From contig NC_089285.1 of assembly GCF_963678975.1 (NCBI RefSeq), positions 5,318,694-5,382,693 on the forward strand: a stretch of 64,000 nt of DNA. Direction: 5' to 3'. The position numbers and the translations under genes are program-made. Shown here piece after piece: positions 34,798-47,900 of the stretch; positions within the stretch are counted from its first letter, which is position 1, and every line of letters begins with the position of its first letter. The notes under the pieces were generated by a model, which was not told the origin of the DNA, did no database searches, and saw nothing but the letters and a program-made list of their open reading frames with translations. The DNA is from Dysidea avara. Lineage: Eukaryota > Porifera > Demospongiae > Dictyoceratida > Dysideidae.

Positions 34798-35155
34798 GCA
34801 TACAGTGTAGAATATCAGTTCCTTTATGTTTGTTTGTTTATTAGTAATGGATAACGTTGCTTTAGCTAAATAAATTATTGCAATTTCACTCCAAAGTTGC
34901 ACTACACTCAATAATTGGCCAAAAAAAGCTTTACTTTGGGCAATTGTTTTGTAAACGCTACGAATAAATTTGATTCTAAGTATAATACAATGAATTTGGC
35001 AGTGTCTCTGTAGTGGCATGAGGCCTTTTGAAGTTAAATGAAGTCATTATAAAACAGTAAAAATTAGATTTTTTGTATAGCCTAGATATGTTGGGAATGG
35101 ATGTGGTAGGTCTTCTGTAAACTTTTGGAGTCATTATATACTTTCAAATAGGTGA
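34798..35155. other. No recognised feature
   Basis: Sequence between the broken HLE-4 and the P-like relic. The minus frame 34591-35019 runs out of the foldback and is not a gene. Confidence 0.4.
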
Positions 35156-37460
35156 TGGCAAGAATAGGAAGGATTCACAAATATGAGGAAAGAATGAAAC
35201 AAAATTTACCGTGCCGTCCAGTTGGTCGTCCACTGAAGCATAAAAATGTTCAGGTGCATAGCTACTTGTAGTTCTTTCATTGATTAGATACATGTTTTTC
35301 AGATATATACTTTCAATCACATCAAAAGATTACAGTTTCCATCATCTCTGTGTAATTGGTACACCAACTCGTCATCTGACTGTCAACAGATTTTCTTTAA
35401 GACACAAGAACAATGTAGTTCTAAACATGCTGTAACTATATCTCACTCTTTAAAAGTGGCATCAGATCTATCCTGGTCTTTGACTGTGTCCATGGCCAGA
35501 TTTTTGAGTGCCCAGCATTAGTAGGAAATCCTGAAAGACTTACCATCACCTCACTATACATGGGTTGCTGCATAAAATAGATTCATTAAAAGTGTGCCCT
35601 GGTCATCCTGATAAGTAATTTGTACAAGTGGCAAAAGCAAAAGGGGGTATCTTTATGTCACAAATACCGTAATCAGCATCTGCAGTTTTAGACACAAATG
35701 GTCCATATTGTTTGAATGAGAATGTTTATGATGAAACTATTTGATCTGCTAAGTGTCACATTTTGGTCCAGGGTGTCAAGTGCCCTGAGTGTGTGGCTAC
35801 AGAACCATTCTACGAGTGTTGTATTATAAATGGTTAAAACAACAGGACAGTCCAGTGCATGAAAAAACAAATGACAGGTAATTAAACCCTCCACAATTAA
35901 GGGACAGATTACCAAGTAGAAAGGAAGAAAGTGGATTATTTGAAACAGAAAATCAAGGGAATGTAATGATAGTTCAGCCATCCAAGTAGATGATGAGTTA
36001 CATGAAGGTTTGAGACAAATTATGAGGGATTATGCACCAAAAATCAAATGACAGTATGAGCCAAACAGTTTTCATCACTTAATTGAACAGCAAGTGGAAA
36101 ACATGCAGAAAGTACCAACCCAGCGCCGATGGCATCCCATGTTGGTACGTTGGTGTTTACACCTACACATGTTGTCTCCAGCAGCTTATGATGCCATACA
36201 ACATGTCCTACTTCTGCCTAGCAACCGTACACTCCGTGATTATACTCACTATATCAAGTCTGGTATACAAAGTGAAGTCACCATGCAGTTGATGAATGAA
36301 GCAAAGATTAAAACATCAGAAGAATGGGAAAAGTTTGTTGCTGTGGCATTTGATATTAAGGAAGGCATTGTGTACAACAAGCACCAATGTAAAATTATAG
36401 GATTTGTTGATTTAGGTACATCAAACAACCATCCATCAGCCTTTGAAAATTCTATCGGTCAACCACAGAATACACTGCCTGTTGCTAAACAAATGTTTAC
36501 AGTTATGGTGATAGGGATTTTTACCAGCCTTTGTTTTCCATATTCACACTATCCTACAGCTGGAATAACTGGTGAAAAGCTATTTCCAATTATCTGGGAA
36601 AACATCTGAGCCTTAGAATGTGCCAGATTTAAAGTAATGTCGCTAACTGGTGATGGGTGTAGTGCTAATAGGAAATTTTTCCGTATGCACAAATTGGCTG
36701 CTGGAAATACAGATACATCAAAGCCTACCAATAAAATACAAATCCATACAGCAAAGAGGAATGCCACATTTACTTCTTTGTTGATGTTCCACATCTTGTC
36801 AAAACAGTGAGGAACTGTTGGTCCAATTCATTTGGACACAGTTATTCTAGAGCTCTATGGGTAAGTATGGATATGTGACTGGTATACTGTAGCTACGTAT
36901 AATCACTGTATAACTGATTAGTTAACTCTCCTTCTCAGATTAATGACCACTACATAAGCTGGCAACACCTAAGAAGTTTATACAACCGACAGTTTGATTC
37001 TGGGATGTCTTTTTTGACAAAACTGACCTTGGAGCACATTAACCTGAATTCATACTCTCGTATGAGAGTGAGAGTATGAGAGTCAACTTGGCTGTTCAGG
37101 TATGAAGCCTTTATGATTATAGTATGTTTATATATGTATAATATGTAGGTACTTAGTAGGTCTGTTGCAGATTGCTTGGATTACTACTCTGAAGCTGATA
37201 CAATTGAAACACAGAGATTTTTAAGGAAGTTTGATATGAACTCACACAACTTGGAAGAGGAATTTTACAAAAAAAACAACAAAAAACAGATTTGAAAGCA
37301 AACAGGAAAATTGATGACACACGTTTTGAGGTATACAAAATGAATACACAAACTAATATTACTGAATATAATTTGCTTGAAATTTGGGTTAAAGTCAGAA
37401 ATGCTGGGCTACATAGATGAATGGAAGAATTGCGTGAAAAAGAGGGAGGGATTCACCTGT
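35156..37460 (+). pseudogene. P-element/THAP9-like transposase relic
   Basis: Remnant of a multi-exon transposase. An upstream exon-like piece reads RIHKYEERMKQNLPCRP before CAG/GTGCAT (about 35255). A cysteine-bearing stretch follows (CPGHPDK, GIFMS, VKCPECVATEPFYECC; 35600-35860). The best part is 36062-36740: TQRRWHPMLVRWCLHL, LPSNRTLRDYTHYIKSG, KIIGFVDLGTSN, LFPIIWENI (then a stop), FKVMSLTGDGCSANRKFF. This order matches the P-element transposase core (RNase-H-like plus GTP-binding region). Probable introns are GTAAGTATGG...TTCTCAG (36860-36939) and GTATGA...ATGTAG (about 37099-37149). Ends near KKREGF. No THAP finger was identified. Confidence 0.72.
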
Positions 37461-37479
37461 TCCATTCCGTTCCGACTTA

Positions 37480-39740
37480 TAGCACTACCTGAATTGTTTC
37501 CCACTTGTGCCAATAACATACTCGATTTGTTACTTACTTCACACTTAATCACTAATGTCCAAACAATTCCTGGAATATCCGATCGTGAAGTTGTTTCTTA
37601 CCAACTCAACTTTCGTGGCAAATCCCTACCTGATGAAATTGCATGGCCTATTTACTTATACTACAAATGCAATACAACTTTCAATCTCAGTTTCTCACCG
37701 ATAATCCATATCTCAATTCTGTTGAAGAAAACTGGCAAAGATTTAAAAGTGCCATCCACAAAGCTATATTAACTCATATACCACAGAGACCAACCAAACC
37801 AACAACTGACCTCCCATGGCTATCTCCTCCAATTAACAACTAATGAATCAACGCACTTGACTATATAAAACAGCTAGACACCTCCAGACTGAGGATGCTT
37901 GGTCCAACTATAAGAAACCAAATTACAGAAAGTATCCATGATTCTCATGCTAGGCATCAAAAACATCTGTTGACTCATGATGGAGTATCGAATCAGAAAA
38001 AATCTGGAAGTACATTACAGCCACTAGCAAAGATCAACATGGAATACCTCCACTAAATGTGAATGGTAAGAGTACCACTATATCTGAAGATAAGGCTAAT
38101 GTAAGCAATCAATATTTAAGCTGTATTTACCAATGAAGATATCAGTCTGATTGTGATGATTCCCCCTACACCCATATGTCTGACATAGCTATCTCCATCG
38201 ATGGTGTACAAAAGTTACTTGTAACTCTTGATACTAAAAAAGCTACTGGTCCTGATAATATTCCAACCTATGTTCTGAAACTTTATGCTGAGGAAATAGC
38301 ACCAGTTTTAACAGTGATCTATACCTAATCTCTAAATTCTGGTCACATTCCAAGAGATTGGTTAACAGCAAATGTAATTCCCATATTTAAGAAAGGGGAT
38401 TGTAGTAATCCAAGCAACTATAGACCCATTTCCTTAACGTCAGTGTGTTGTAAGTTACCTGAATACATACTGTATCACCATATATCAAAGATAATCATAT
38501 TCTGACTAATCAACAGTTTGGTTTCTGTCCTAGAAACACAACTTATCTCTGTTGTTGAAGATACTCAGAAGACACTAGACCAAGGTTCTCAAGTTGATGT
38601 AATATTTATAGATTATAAAAAGGCTTTTGATTCCGTCCCACACCAAATACTACTTTACAAACTTCATCATTACAGAATTCAAGGGAAAGCACTTCAGTGG
38701 ATAAATGTTTGGTTGACTCAGTGAACCCAACATGTAGTTATCAATAGTCATGAATCCAACTTTGTCAAAGTTCTATCTGGTGTGCCCCAAGGCAAGTACT
38801 TGGACCTTTGATGTTTCTAGCATACATTAATGACATCACTACAGGGGTTTCTTCTACTATATGATTGTTTGCTGTTGACTGCATTCTTTACCAAACAATT
38901 ACTCGTGAACTAGACTATTTACAACTTCAATCTTATAGTTAAATGAGCAGAAGTGTGGCAGAGGGGTTTGAATGTCAGTAAATGCACAATTCTTACATGT
39001 AGTAGACTATTATCACCATCTTTCTTTGTTTACACTATTGGCAATCTCCCTGTAACCCGTGTTTCTCGGCATCCTTATCTGGGTGTCACATTTGATTCAA
39101 GTATGTGCTTCACTTGTCACTTAGAAAATATTGTTTTGAAAGGCACAAGAATGTTGAACTTTATTAGACAGAATCTTTACAATTGTACAATAAATATCAA
39201 ACATATGGCTTTTATTACCATGGTCCGCCCTACCCTAGAATACACATCATCAGTTTGGGACCTACATGTTCAGAACTCTATTCATTCTGTAGAAATGGTA
39301 CCAAGATGAGGTACTCGACGAGTGACATTCAACTACGATTGGAATAGTAATGTTACATCTATGCTTGAAGACCTTCATTGGCCCACCTTATCACATCAAC
39401 GTATGATTTCAAGACTAAAATTGTTCTATAACTCTATTAATGATTATTTGGCCTTCCATATTTTTCCACCACCTCCTATCCTACATGCCACCAACATTCA
39501 CTTCATTTCACCACTCCTTCAGCCAATTCATACAAATTCATTTTTCCCCCAGAACAATAAATGATCAGAATAACTTATGTACCTGTTGAAACAATGGAAT
39601 CTCCCACTGTTGAACAGTTTTTAGTTAAATTACATCATTTATTGTTGTAACTATTGATTTTTGTAACTTACTCCGGACTGGTCCCCTGGACATATCAGTG
39701 ATTCTGTCTGTCCAGTAATAATAAAAATAAAATATATATA
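37480..39740 (+). pseudogene. LINE-2 ORF2: end of endonuclease, RT and 3' tail (broken)
   Basis: Continues the LINE-2 of 29310-30620. NILDLLLTSHLITNV and PGISDREVVSYQL end the endonuclease. RT: LDTKKATGPDNIPTYVLKL, IPRDWLTANVIPIFKKGD, SNYRPISLTS, VDVIFIDYKKAFDSVPHQ (motif A), SGVPQG (stop) LGPLMFLAYINDI, and FAVD where FADD is expected (a lost catalytic residue). The C-terminal part 38953-39309 has TRVSRHPYLGVTFDS and MVRPTLEYTSSVWD. Many stops and shifts. The 3' end is near AATAATAAAAATAAAA at 39715-39735. A second copy of part of this gene lies at 58317-58753 plus 63332-63430. Confidence 0.82.
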
Positions 39741-40195
39741 ACATCAACACATCACGTACTTGCCTTATGGCACTAAACATCGCACTAAACAGACATTCAC
39801 AATGTAAATATCCAATAGTTTATACCAACCTGACACGTGTATATCGCAATTACTGTAGCTACTGCCTTCCACTAATCTCCAACATTTTCACAATCAGCTC
39901 TCCGCCATTTCCACCAGGTATCATGTGCACAGTTGCTCACATGATACACCCTATAGAATCGCTTCGTTTCATTGTTAAATGATTCACACATTTGAATCTC
40001 AGGGGGTTGTGACAGTGTGCATATACATACTGTAGAGTTCCAAGGCTGAAAGTTTAAAAGGGGGTTTGGGCACGTCTGAACTATCTGAACCCTTCCTGCC
40101 TACACTGCTGAGTTGGATCATGAAAAACAGCTTAAAATGAAAACTGGATTTTTATTCAAGAGAATTAACGTTTCAGTCAACCAGATGATTAGTGG
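39741..40195. other. No recognised feature
   Basis: Spacer downstream of LINE-2; a 71-codon frame at 39767 has no motif. Confidence 0.45.
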
Positions 40196-40770
40196 CGACA
40201 GTAAAAGTGTCAACAGATATGTGTGGTTTGGCTCCATTACAAGTTTGGGAATGAGTTGAAATAGGTACTGTACTTTTATGGCTTCCCTAAGAAAATGTAT
40301 GGTGGAAAATTCAATTGTAAATATTGTGTCAGACATTTGAACGAAAAGATTTTGATACATATTTAACAGGTCAAGCAGTGCTAGAAATGAGCCAAATTTC
40401 AAGATCCTGTGTAATTGCATCCTTGAGTTATTAAAGGTCCACTGAAATGGAAAATTCAACTTGTTTTTAGAATAAATAGGTGGTTTGCATGATGCAATGC
40501 ACAAAATACCTTTTGATAATTCAATTATGTTGTTGTACAGAGATATTAAGCCACAAAGTCTACTTACATCACGTTGTGACTTAAGAAAAAGAACTGGAAG
40601 TACTATTACTACACACTTCACAGTGGGAAAGGTAGATAAACAGTGAAAGTCTATAAATGTGCAGGTGGCAATACCAAGCTATCCTTTTCAACTTCATTGT
40701 GTTCCAAGATTACTTGAACGTTCTGTTGGAAAACAATAGCGGAATTGTTCTGTAGTTGCCTGTATCAGCT
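40196..40770. repeat. Dispersed repeat, partner of 63474-64000
   Basis: About 550 bp aligns with 63474-64000, running off the window end. Shared stretches include TGTGGTTTGGCTCCATTACA, CGGGTCAAGCAGTGCTA-like sequence, AAAGGTCCACTGAAA, GAGATATTAAGCCACAAAG and GAAAGTCTATAAATGTGCA. The copies have diverged, and frames on either strand differ, so I call it noncoding. The family is unknown. Confidence 0.85.
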
Positions 40771-43195
40771 TAGCCTGTGTGCTTCACACTGAAGCTTAGC
40801 TTACCTCAAAGCTCACACTTAAGATTACAGTAGTTTGATTTGTTTACAAAGCTGGGTTAGCAGTACCATGAAACAAACTATGGTATCTATGTTATACTTT
40901 CCTGAGTCATTTCTCCACCTGGTAGGGATAATACTTCATGTATATCTTGCCAGTGGCACCATCACAATTGTTTTTCCTCGCATTTCTTTACCTCCATTTA
41001 CTGTATTGGACCCTAAATGTATTCAAAACATCTAAAAAATCAATGTCAACATGTTTCAACCACTGTACTGTTGATTTACAGGCATTCTCAAGTATTCTTC
41101 ACCACAAGACCAGCGTAAATTCACTTACTATCTCCCGTAGGCTTTAACTGGTTCATTCTTTTAAGTTGTTATGCTAGATATGACGTGAAACTACATTGAA
41201 TCTACTGTAGCTGTACAGGTACATGGATATTTCTGTTGTTTTAATGGCACCCTACGCGTACTAAAGTTTCTTTGTCTGGTGTATTATAATATAATTGACA
41301 AACCACAACACACTAAAATGTGTTATATCTACTAAACGGAACAAAATCTGACTAAATCATATGTACCAATCTATCCCACTAGTAGCAAGGATTGATAATA
41401 GCCAAAGTGTATTTAACCATTTCAGTGAACCTATATTTTCAAGGATCCAACTCAATGCATACATGCTATAGGTGTAGAGTATCAGAGTAGTATGTCACAT
41501 GATCTCTAATAATGTTGTCACTTGTAGGCTTGTACTGTGCAGTTAACAGTGAACTATACTGCATCGTTCATATCAACAAATGTAGGAACATTAACTACTG
41601 CAACCTATCATTAAAGTCACGACGTACGTCTATAAAATGAATGCAGTAGGGGTAGACTCAACACTATAACATCACACAGAAGACTTAACTATTTCAACCA
41701 TCACATTCTCAATAATCACTGGTTGAATTGCTGGATCATGTGATACCAACCATCAAATAAACAGAACTACTTGGTAACCGTATCTTAATGTTTGCTATAT
41801 AAATAAGGAGCTCAAAATTTAATATATAATTATGTATTAGGACTGGAACAAATAGTTCAAAACATTCCACTATTTGCTTGATTCCTTAATATTCATAAGC
41901 ATTAACCACCATTCAAACATTCGTTCTCTGTTGGCAAGCTCTGTTTCTTTAATTATTTGTCCATGAGATTTCAAACCCCAGTAATAACCTCCACCGTTGT
42001 TTTGAACTGTTTTTCTGCCAACTAAGAAACTATCCAGTCTTTAGATTTTTAGTGCTAAAGAATGTTCAAAACAAAAACTTTTTATCAATTTCATAACTAT
42101 TTATTATGTTCTGCTCCACTATAAGTCTTACCATTATGCTGCAGGGAATGTGATAGCAATAGTTAACCAACAATTAAGTATTGGAGATAGTGGTAAGCTT
42201 GTATGATGCAATTTGGTCACTATACTAGTCACATAGGCCAGCTTGCACATGTAAGAATTATCATGATGACAGAGTTGTGTAGCAACTGGGTAAGACGGAT
42301 TGCTCTAGGACAGATGGCTTGTGTCTCAGATGGTCTATACATCACTCTATTTTATTCACAGATATCATTGGTCAGTTGAGTTTTGGATAAACATTGCTAT
42401 CACATTCCATGCAGCACAATAGTAAGGAGTGTATAAGTGCTATAGATCATAATAAGCAATGAGATCCTTAGAAGAGAGTTTTCGCTTATTCCACAACAGG
42501 CTGAAGGAAGGTCCCCTGAAGGCACTTAGCTAGCAACACTCAATAAATCCAACCTTAGCATGTGTAAAATATGTCAGTCCAGTAATCCAGTCCAGCGATT
42601 AGTTACACCCTTATCTCAGTTTACATCAGTGTAATAATCACAGTGAAGTTATTAAAAGGCAAAATCTAAACTTTAGCCCAAACAAACAGCAGAATCCCAA
42701 CCATACTTTATGACAAGGTATTCGAATGCTAGAGTGTTTAGATCCTCACTCTACGCAAAGGGGACCAGGGGAGGTTGTCATATTGAGCCATATACGTAGA
42801 GGGTGTGTAAAGAATATTTGGTCTGGGTGCATGAACAGTCCGGCTGGACTGATGATGTCTAGCATAAATGGTCTGGTTGGACCAATTGTGAAAATAAAAA
42901 TAATCCTACCTAAACATAAATGGGCCAGGTTAAAATTTCATGAGGTATTGCTAAGTATGGTCGTTAAGTGTATCCATGTATAACCTTTCAAGTTTAAAAC
43001 ATGATATATATCTCACACAGTCTGCTGTTTCTCCACAGGAAAATCGGCTATTCTCCAGAAGTTTAGCTAGTAGCTAGTTGTATTGGCTCCTCTTCCACTT
43101 CATGCACGATGTCAACTGAACTAGTTATAGTGAACTGTAATGCAAGACGGTGGATCATGGACCACACCTCAGACCACACTGACGGAGGACCAACC
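40771..43195. other. Long stretch without recognised genes
   Basis: AT-rich, stop-laden sequence. At 42815-42890 it has GGTCTGGTTGGACCAATT-type near-palindromes that resemble 44340-44410 (GGTCCAGCCAGACCAATT, GGTCCGACCGGACC), possibly an old dispersed repeat in both orientations. The 85-codon frame at 42726 spans this and has no motif. Confidence 0.45.
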
Positions 43196-43745
43196 GTTTA
43201 ACAGAGTTGAATAGTGATAATGACAATTCACTACTAGAGGATGTGTATCAATATGTTACAAATAACCAGTACAGGGATGGTATTACTATCAATCAAAAGT
43301 GTGTTATAAGAAAGAAAAAAACTTTATGTTTCTGATGGTGAGATGATATTTAAGAGAGAACAGAAAGGAAATAATGAGGTGCGGGAAGTTTGAGATCAAA
43401 AGGAACAATTTAGAATTGTTCAAGCATACCACATACATGTATAAGAACCATCAGGACATCTTGGCTACAGGAAGACCTTAGCATGGATCACAGAAAGATT
43501 TGAAAGGTGTGGTTAGAGATACAACAAAAAATAGTTCAGTGATGTGGTTTGGGTCAACGTGTTAACAGAAAGCTAAAAACATAGCCCCAACATTGCACCC
43601 AGTCCCAGTGAAGTCTCCCTGGTACCACATGGGAGTGAGCCAATTGCTTACAAGTCACCAGCAGGAAATCGCTACATCCTAACAATCATGGACTATTTTA
43701 CAAACTGGGCAGAAGCTGTTGCATGCAATACCTGAGAATTGTAGA
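43196..43745 (+). pseudogene. Ty3/gypsy-like integrase relic
   Basis: Across shifted frames I read VSDGEMIFKRE, FRIVQAYH, EPSGHLGYRKTLAWITERF, then PSEVSLVPHG, PAGNRYILTIMDYFTNWAEA. The H...GHLGxxKTxxxIxxRF pattern is the integrase zinc-binding region. GGNRYIL..DYFTKWxEA is the start of the integrase core of Ty3/gypsy-type elements. The rest of the core, RT and LTRs are not visible. A small decayed fragment of a retrotransposon. Confidence 0.65.
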
Positions 43746-44635
43746 GGAAGCAATTTTATTTAGGGGGACTGGAGGTAGGTAGATTTTTCAAGTGGTGGCA
43801 TATAAAGCACACTAACAAAACATGCCAACCTAGTGGGGGGTAGGAAATATGCCCCTCATCCCACCAGAAAATTAGACCCCCTGGATTGAACCTGAGAGTG
43901 ATTTTAGTAGCTAACATTAATATTATTTATTTGACTGTTGCATTAGGGTGACTACTCTATTAGAGTATACTGATCTCAATGTTTTTTATAGTATAATCTA
44001 TTGGAAGTTCAGGCAGCTATATTTGGTGTAATATATACAACCAGCACAAAATTATTGCTAATGCCACAAATATTTATGAGGGGCTAAGCCCCTCCATAAA
44101 CTTTTTGACAAAGGATACAGTCCTCATTCTCCGCCGCCCAGTCTGCAAGTGTAAGCACAACACATTTGAAACCGACGAGTCACAACTACTATATTCAGCT
44201 GTAGCTATGGTAGCTAATAACTGCTCTTAAATGAAGGTTCCGAAAATGATGCATTACAATTATAACTCTGCAACAAATGCAGACCATGCATTTTTGTTCA
44301 TCCTGGACCATATTAGCACCAACACAACTTGTCCCCCTGGACCAGTTATGCAAGTACAAGTGGTCCAGCCAGACCAATTACCTAAACATATAAGGTCCGA
44401 CCGGACCTTATATACACGGAACGCTAGTATGTCGACAGGTGCCTACAGGCACTATAGTCTATGCTCCAACAACATGTGGTCTAGGCATAAAGGAGTGACA
44501 ACAGCTGGGATCTCCTAAAAGGGGATACAAACTTGATAATACACTTGTAACAGTAAATCCCTCTAGGCATTGACCGTCCTGGACCATTTTTGCTATCCTC
44601 AATAGAGTCAAGTATACGACATTTGGTATCTACAG
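43746..44635. other. Unassigned; contains small HLE fragment
   Basis: Around 43945-43985, ATTAGGGTGACTACTCTATT followed by AGAGTATACTGATCTC matches the start of the HLE conserved end region. Otherwise no recognised feature; the 44231-44518 and 44195-44377 frames overlap on opposite strands and show no motif. Confidence 0.5.
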
Positions 44636-44812
44636 AGTGATCTGTTTGTAGCTGAATTCTTTACATGATAGTTCTTTGTAGTTGAACTCTCTACAAGGTA
44701 TCTTCTTCTAGCTGATCTCTCTACAGGGTGACATGTTTCTAGGTGAACTCTCTACAGGGTGATCTGTTTGTAGCTAAACTCTCTAAAGGGTGATTTATTT
44801 GCAGCTGAACTC
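44636..44812 (+). repeat. Isolated HLE minisatellite fragment
   Basis: About six ~30-bp units (TGATCTGTTTGTAGCTGAA, TCTTCTTCTAGCTGATCTC) closely resembling 7880-8050 of HLE-2, without HLE ends. Confidence 0.88.
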
Positions 44813-44950
44813 GTGATATTGTATCGTGATATTGCTAGGCAATATCACGATATTATAATATATCGGGATATTTACTTTTGATATTGTCTTCAAATTATAT
44901 GTGACCGAATTTACGAAAAGGTACCTTTTTCACACACAAATTTGACCCTC
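44813..44950. repeat. Small hairpin and dispersed-repeat fragment
   Basis: ATCGTGATATTGC-TAG-GCAATATCACGAT forms a hairpin at about 44823-44851, resembling the interior of the MITE at 8130-8551. Next, ATATGTGACCGAATTTACG (44890 on) is a diverged inverted match to 34405-34430. Both look like broken MITE pieces. Confidence 0.6.
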
Positions 44951-44970
44951 TACAGGGTGATTGGTCCTCA

Positions 44971-47900
44971 ATAAAGTAAAAGTGTGTAGTTATACACAAT
45001 CACATAAAGTAAAAGAAAAATAGTTAAATGTATTGGCTATAATCTTAAGTTAATGTTAACATATAACAACAACTATTTAGGTAAACAAATACACTATGGT
45101 AACACAATATCAACTTACTCCCTGAATATCCAAATCACAATCATCATCATGTGTGTAGTTATACACAATCACATAAAGTAAAAGAAAAATAGTTAAATCT
45201 ATTGGCTATAATCTTACGTTAATGTTAACATGTAACGACAACTATTTAGGTAAACAAATACACTATGGTAACACAATATCAACTTACTCCCTGAATATCC
45301 AAATCACAATCATCATCATGTGTGTAGTTATACACAATCACATAAAGTAAAAGAAAAATAGTTAAATCTATTGGCTATAATCTTACATTAATGTTAACAT
45401 GTAACGACAACTATTTAGGTAAACAAATACACTATGGTAACACAATATCAACTTACTCCCTGAATATCCAAATCACAATCATCATCATGTGTGTAGTTAT
45501 ACACAATCACATAAAGTAAAAGAAAAATAGTTAAATCTATTGGCTATAATCTTACGTTAATGTTAACATGTAACGACAACTATTCAGGTAAACAAATACA
45601 CTATAGTAACACAATATCAACTTACTCCCTGAATATCCAAATCACAATCATCATCATGTGTGTAGTTATACACAATCACATAAAGTAAAAGAAAAATAGT
45701 TAAATCTATTGGCTATAATCTTACGTTAATGTTAACATGTAACGACAACTATTCAGGTAAACAAATACACTATAGTAACACAATATCAACTTACTCCCTG
45801 AATAACCAAATCACAATCATCATCATTTGTGTAGTTATACACAATTACATAAAGTTAAAGAAACATAGTTAAATGTATTGGCTATAATCTTACGTTAATG
45901 TTAACATGTAACGACAACTATTTAGGTAAACAAATACACTATAGTAACACAATATCAACTTACGAACTGAATATCCAAATCACAATCATCATCATGTGTG
46001 TAGTTATACACAATTACATAAAGTTAAAGAAACATAGTTAAATGTATTGGCTATAATCTTACGTTAATGTTAACATGTAACGACAACTATTTAGGTAAAC
46101 AAATACACTATAGTAACACAATATCAACTTACTCTCTGAATATCCAAATCACAATCATCATCATGTGTGTAGTTATACACAATCATATAAAGTAAAAGAA
46201 AAATAGTTAAATGTATTGGCTATAATCTTACGTTAATGTTAACATGTAACGACAACTATTTAGGTAAACAAATACACTATAGTAACACAATATCAACTTA
46301 CTCTCTGAATATCCAAATCACAATCATCATCATGTGTGTAGTTATACACAATCATATAAAGTAAAAGAAAAATAGTTAAATGTATTGGCTATAATCTTAC
46401 GTTAATGTTAACATGTAACGACAACTATTTAGGTAAACAAATACACTATAGTGACACAATATCAACTTACCAACTGAATATCCAAATCACAATCATCATC
46501 ATGTGTGTAGTTATACACAATCATATAAAGTAAAAGAAAAATAGTTAAATGTATTGGCTATAGTCTTACGTTAATGTTAACATGTAACGACAACTATTTA
46601 GGTAAACAAATACACTATAGTATCACAATATCAACTTACGAACTGAATATCCAAATCACAATCATCATCATGTGTGTAGTTATACACAATCACATAAAGT
46701 AAAAGAAAAATAGTTAAATGTATTGGCTATAATCTTAAGTTAATGTTAACATATAACAACAACTATTTAGGTAAACAAATACACTATGGTAACACAATAT
46801 CAACTTACACCCTGAATATCCAAATCACAATCATCATCATGTGTGTAGTTATACACAATCACATAAAGTAAAAGAAAAATAGTTAAATCTATTGGCTATA
46901 ATCTTACGTTAATGTTAACATGTAACGACAACTATTCAGGTAAACAAATACACTATAGTAACACAATATCAACTTACTCCCTGAATATCCAAATCACAAT
47001 CATCATCATTTGTGTAGTTATACACAATTACATAAAGTAAAAGAAAAATAGTTAAATGTATTGGCTATAATCTTAAGTTAATGTTAACATATAACAACAA
47101 CTATTTAGGTAAACAAATACACTATAGTAACACAATATCAACTTACTCTCTGAATATCCAAATCACAATCATCATCATGTGTGTAGTTATACACAATCAC
47201 ATAAAGTAAAAGAAAAATAGTTAAATCTATTGGCTATAATCTTACGTTAATGTTAACATGTAACGACAACTATTCAGGTAAACAAATACACTATAGTAAC
47301 ACAATATCAACTTACTCTCTGAATATCCAAATCACAATCATCATCATTTGTGTAGTTATACACAATTACATAAAGTTAAAGAAACATAGTTAAATGTATT
47401 GGCTATAATCTTACGTTAATGTTAACATGTAACGACAACTATTTAGGTAAACAAATACACTATAGTAACACAATATCAACTTACTCTCTGAATATCCAAA
47501 TCACAATCATCATCATGTATGTAGTTATACACAATCACATAAAGTAAAAGAAAAATAGTTAAATATATTGGCTATAATCTTACGTTAATGTTAACATGTA
47601 ACGACAACTATTTAGGTAAACAAATACACTATAGTAACACAATATCAACTTACGAACTGAATATCCAAATCACAATCATCATCATGTGTGTAGTTATACA
47701 CAATCATATAAAGTAAAAGAAAAATAGTTAAATGTATTGGCTATAATCTTAGTTAATGTTAACATGTAACGACAACTATTTAGGTAAACAAATACACTAT
47801 AGTAACACAATATCAACTTACGAACTGAATATCCAAATCACAATCATCATCATGTGTGTAGTTATACACAATCATATAAAGTAAAAGAAAAATAGTTAAA

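Noticed and set aside
34591..35019. 142-codon minus-strand frame
   Set aside because: It runs out of the HLE-4 foldback into unrelated sequence and has no recognisable motif.
40118..40621. 167-codon minus-strand frame as a membrane protein
   Set aside because: It lies in a dispersed repeat; the copy at 63474-64000 does not keep the frame, and the hydrophobicity follows from AT-rich composition.
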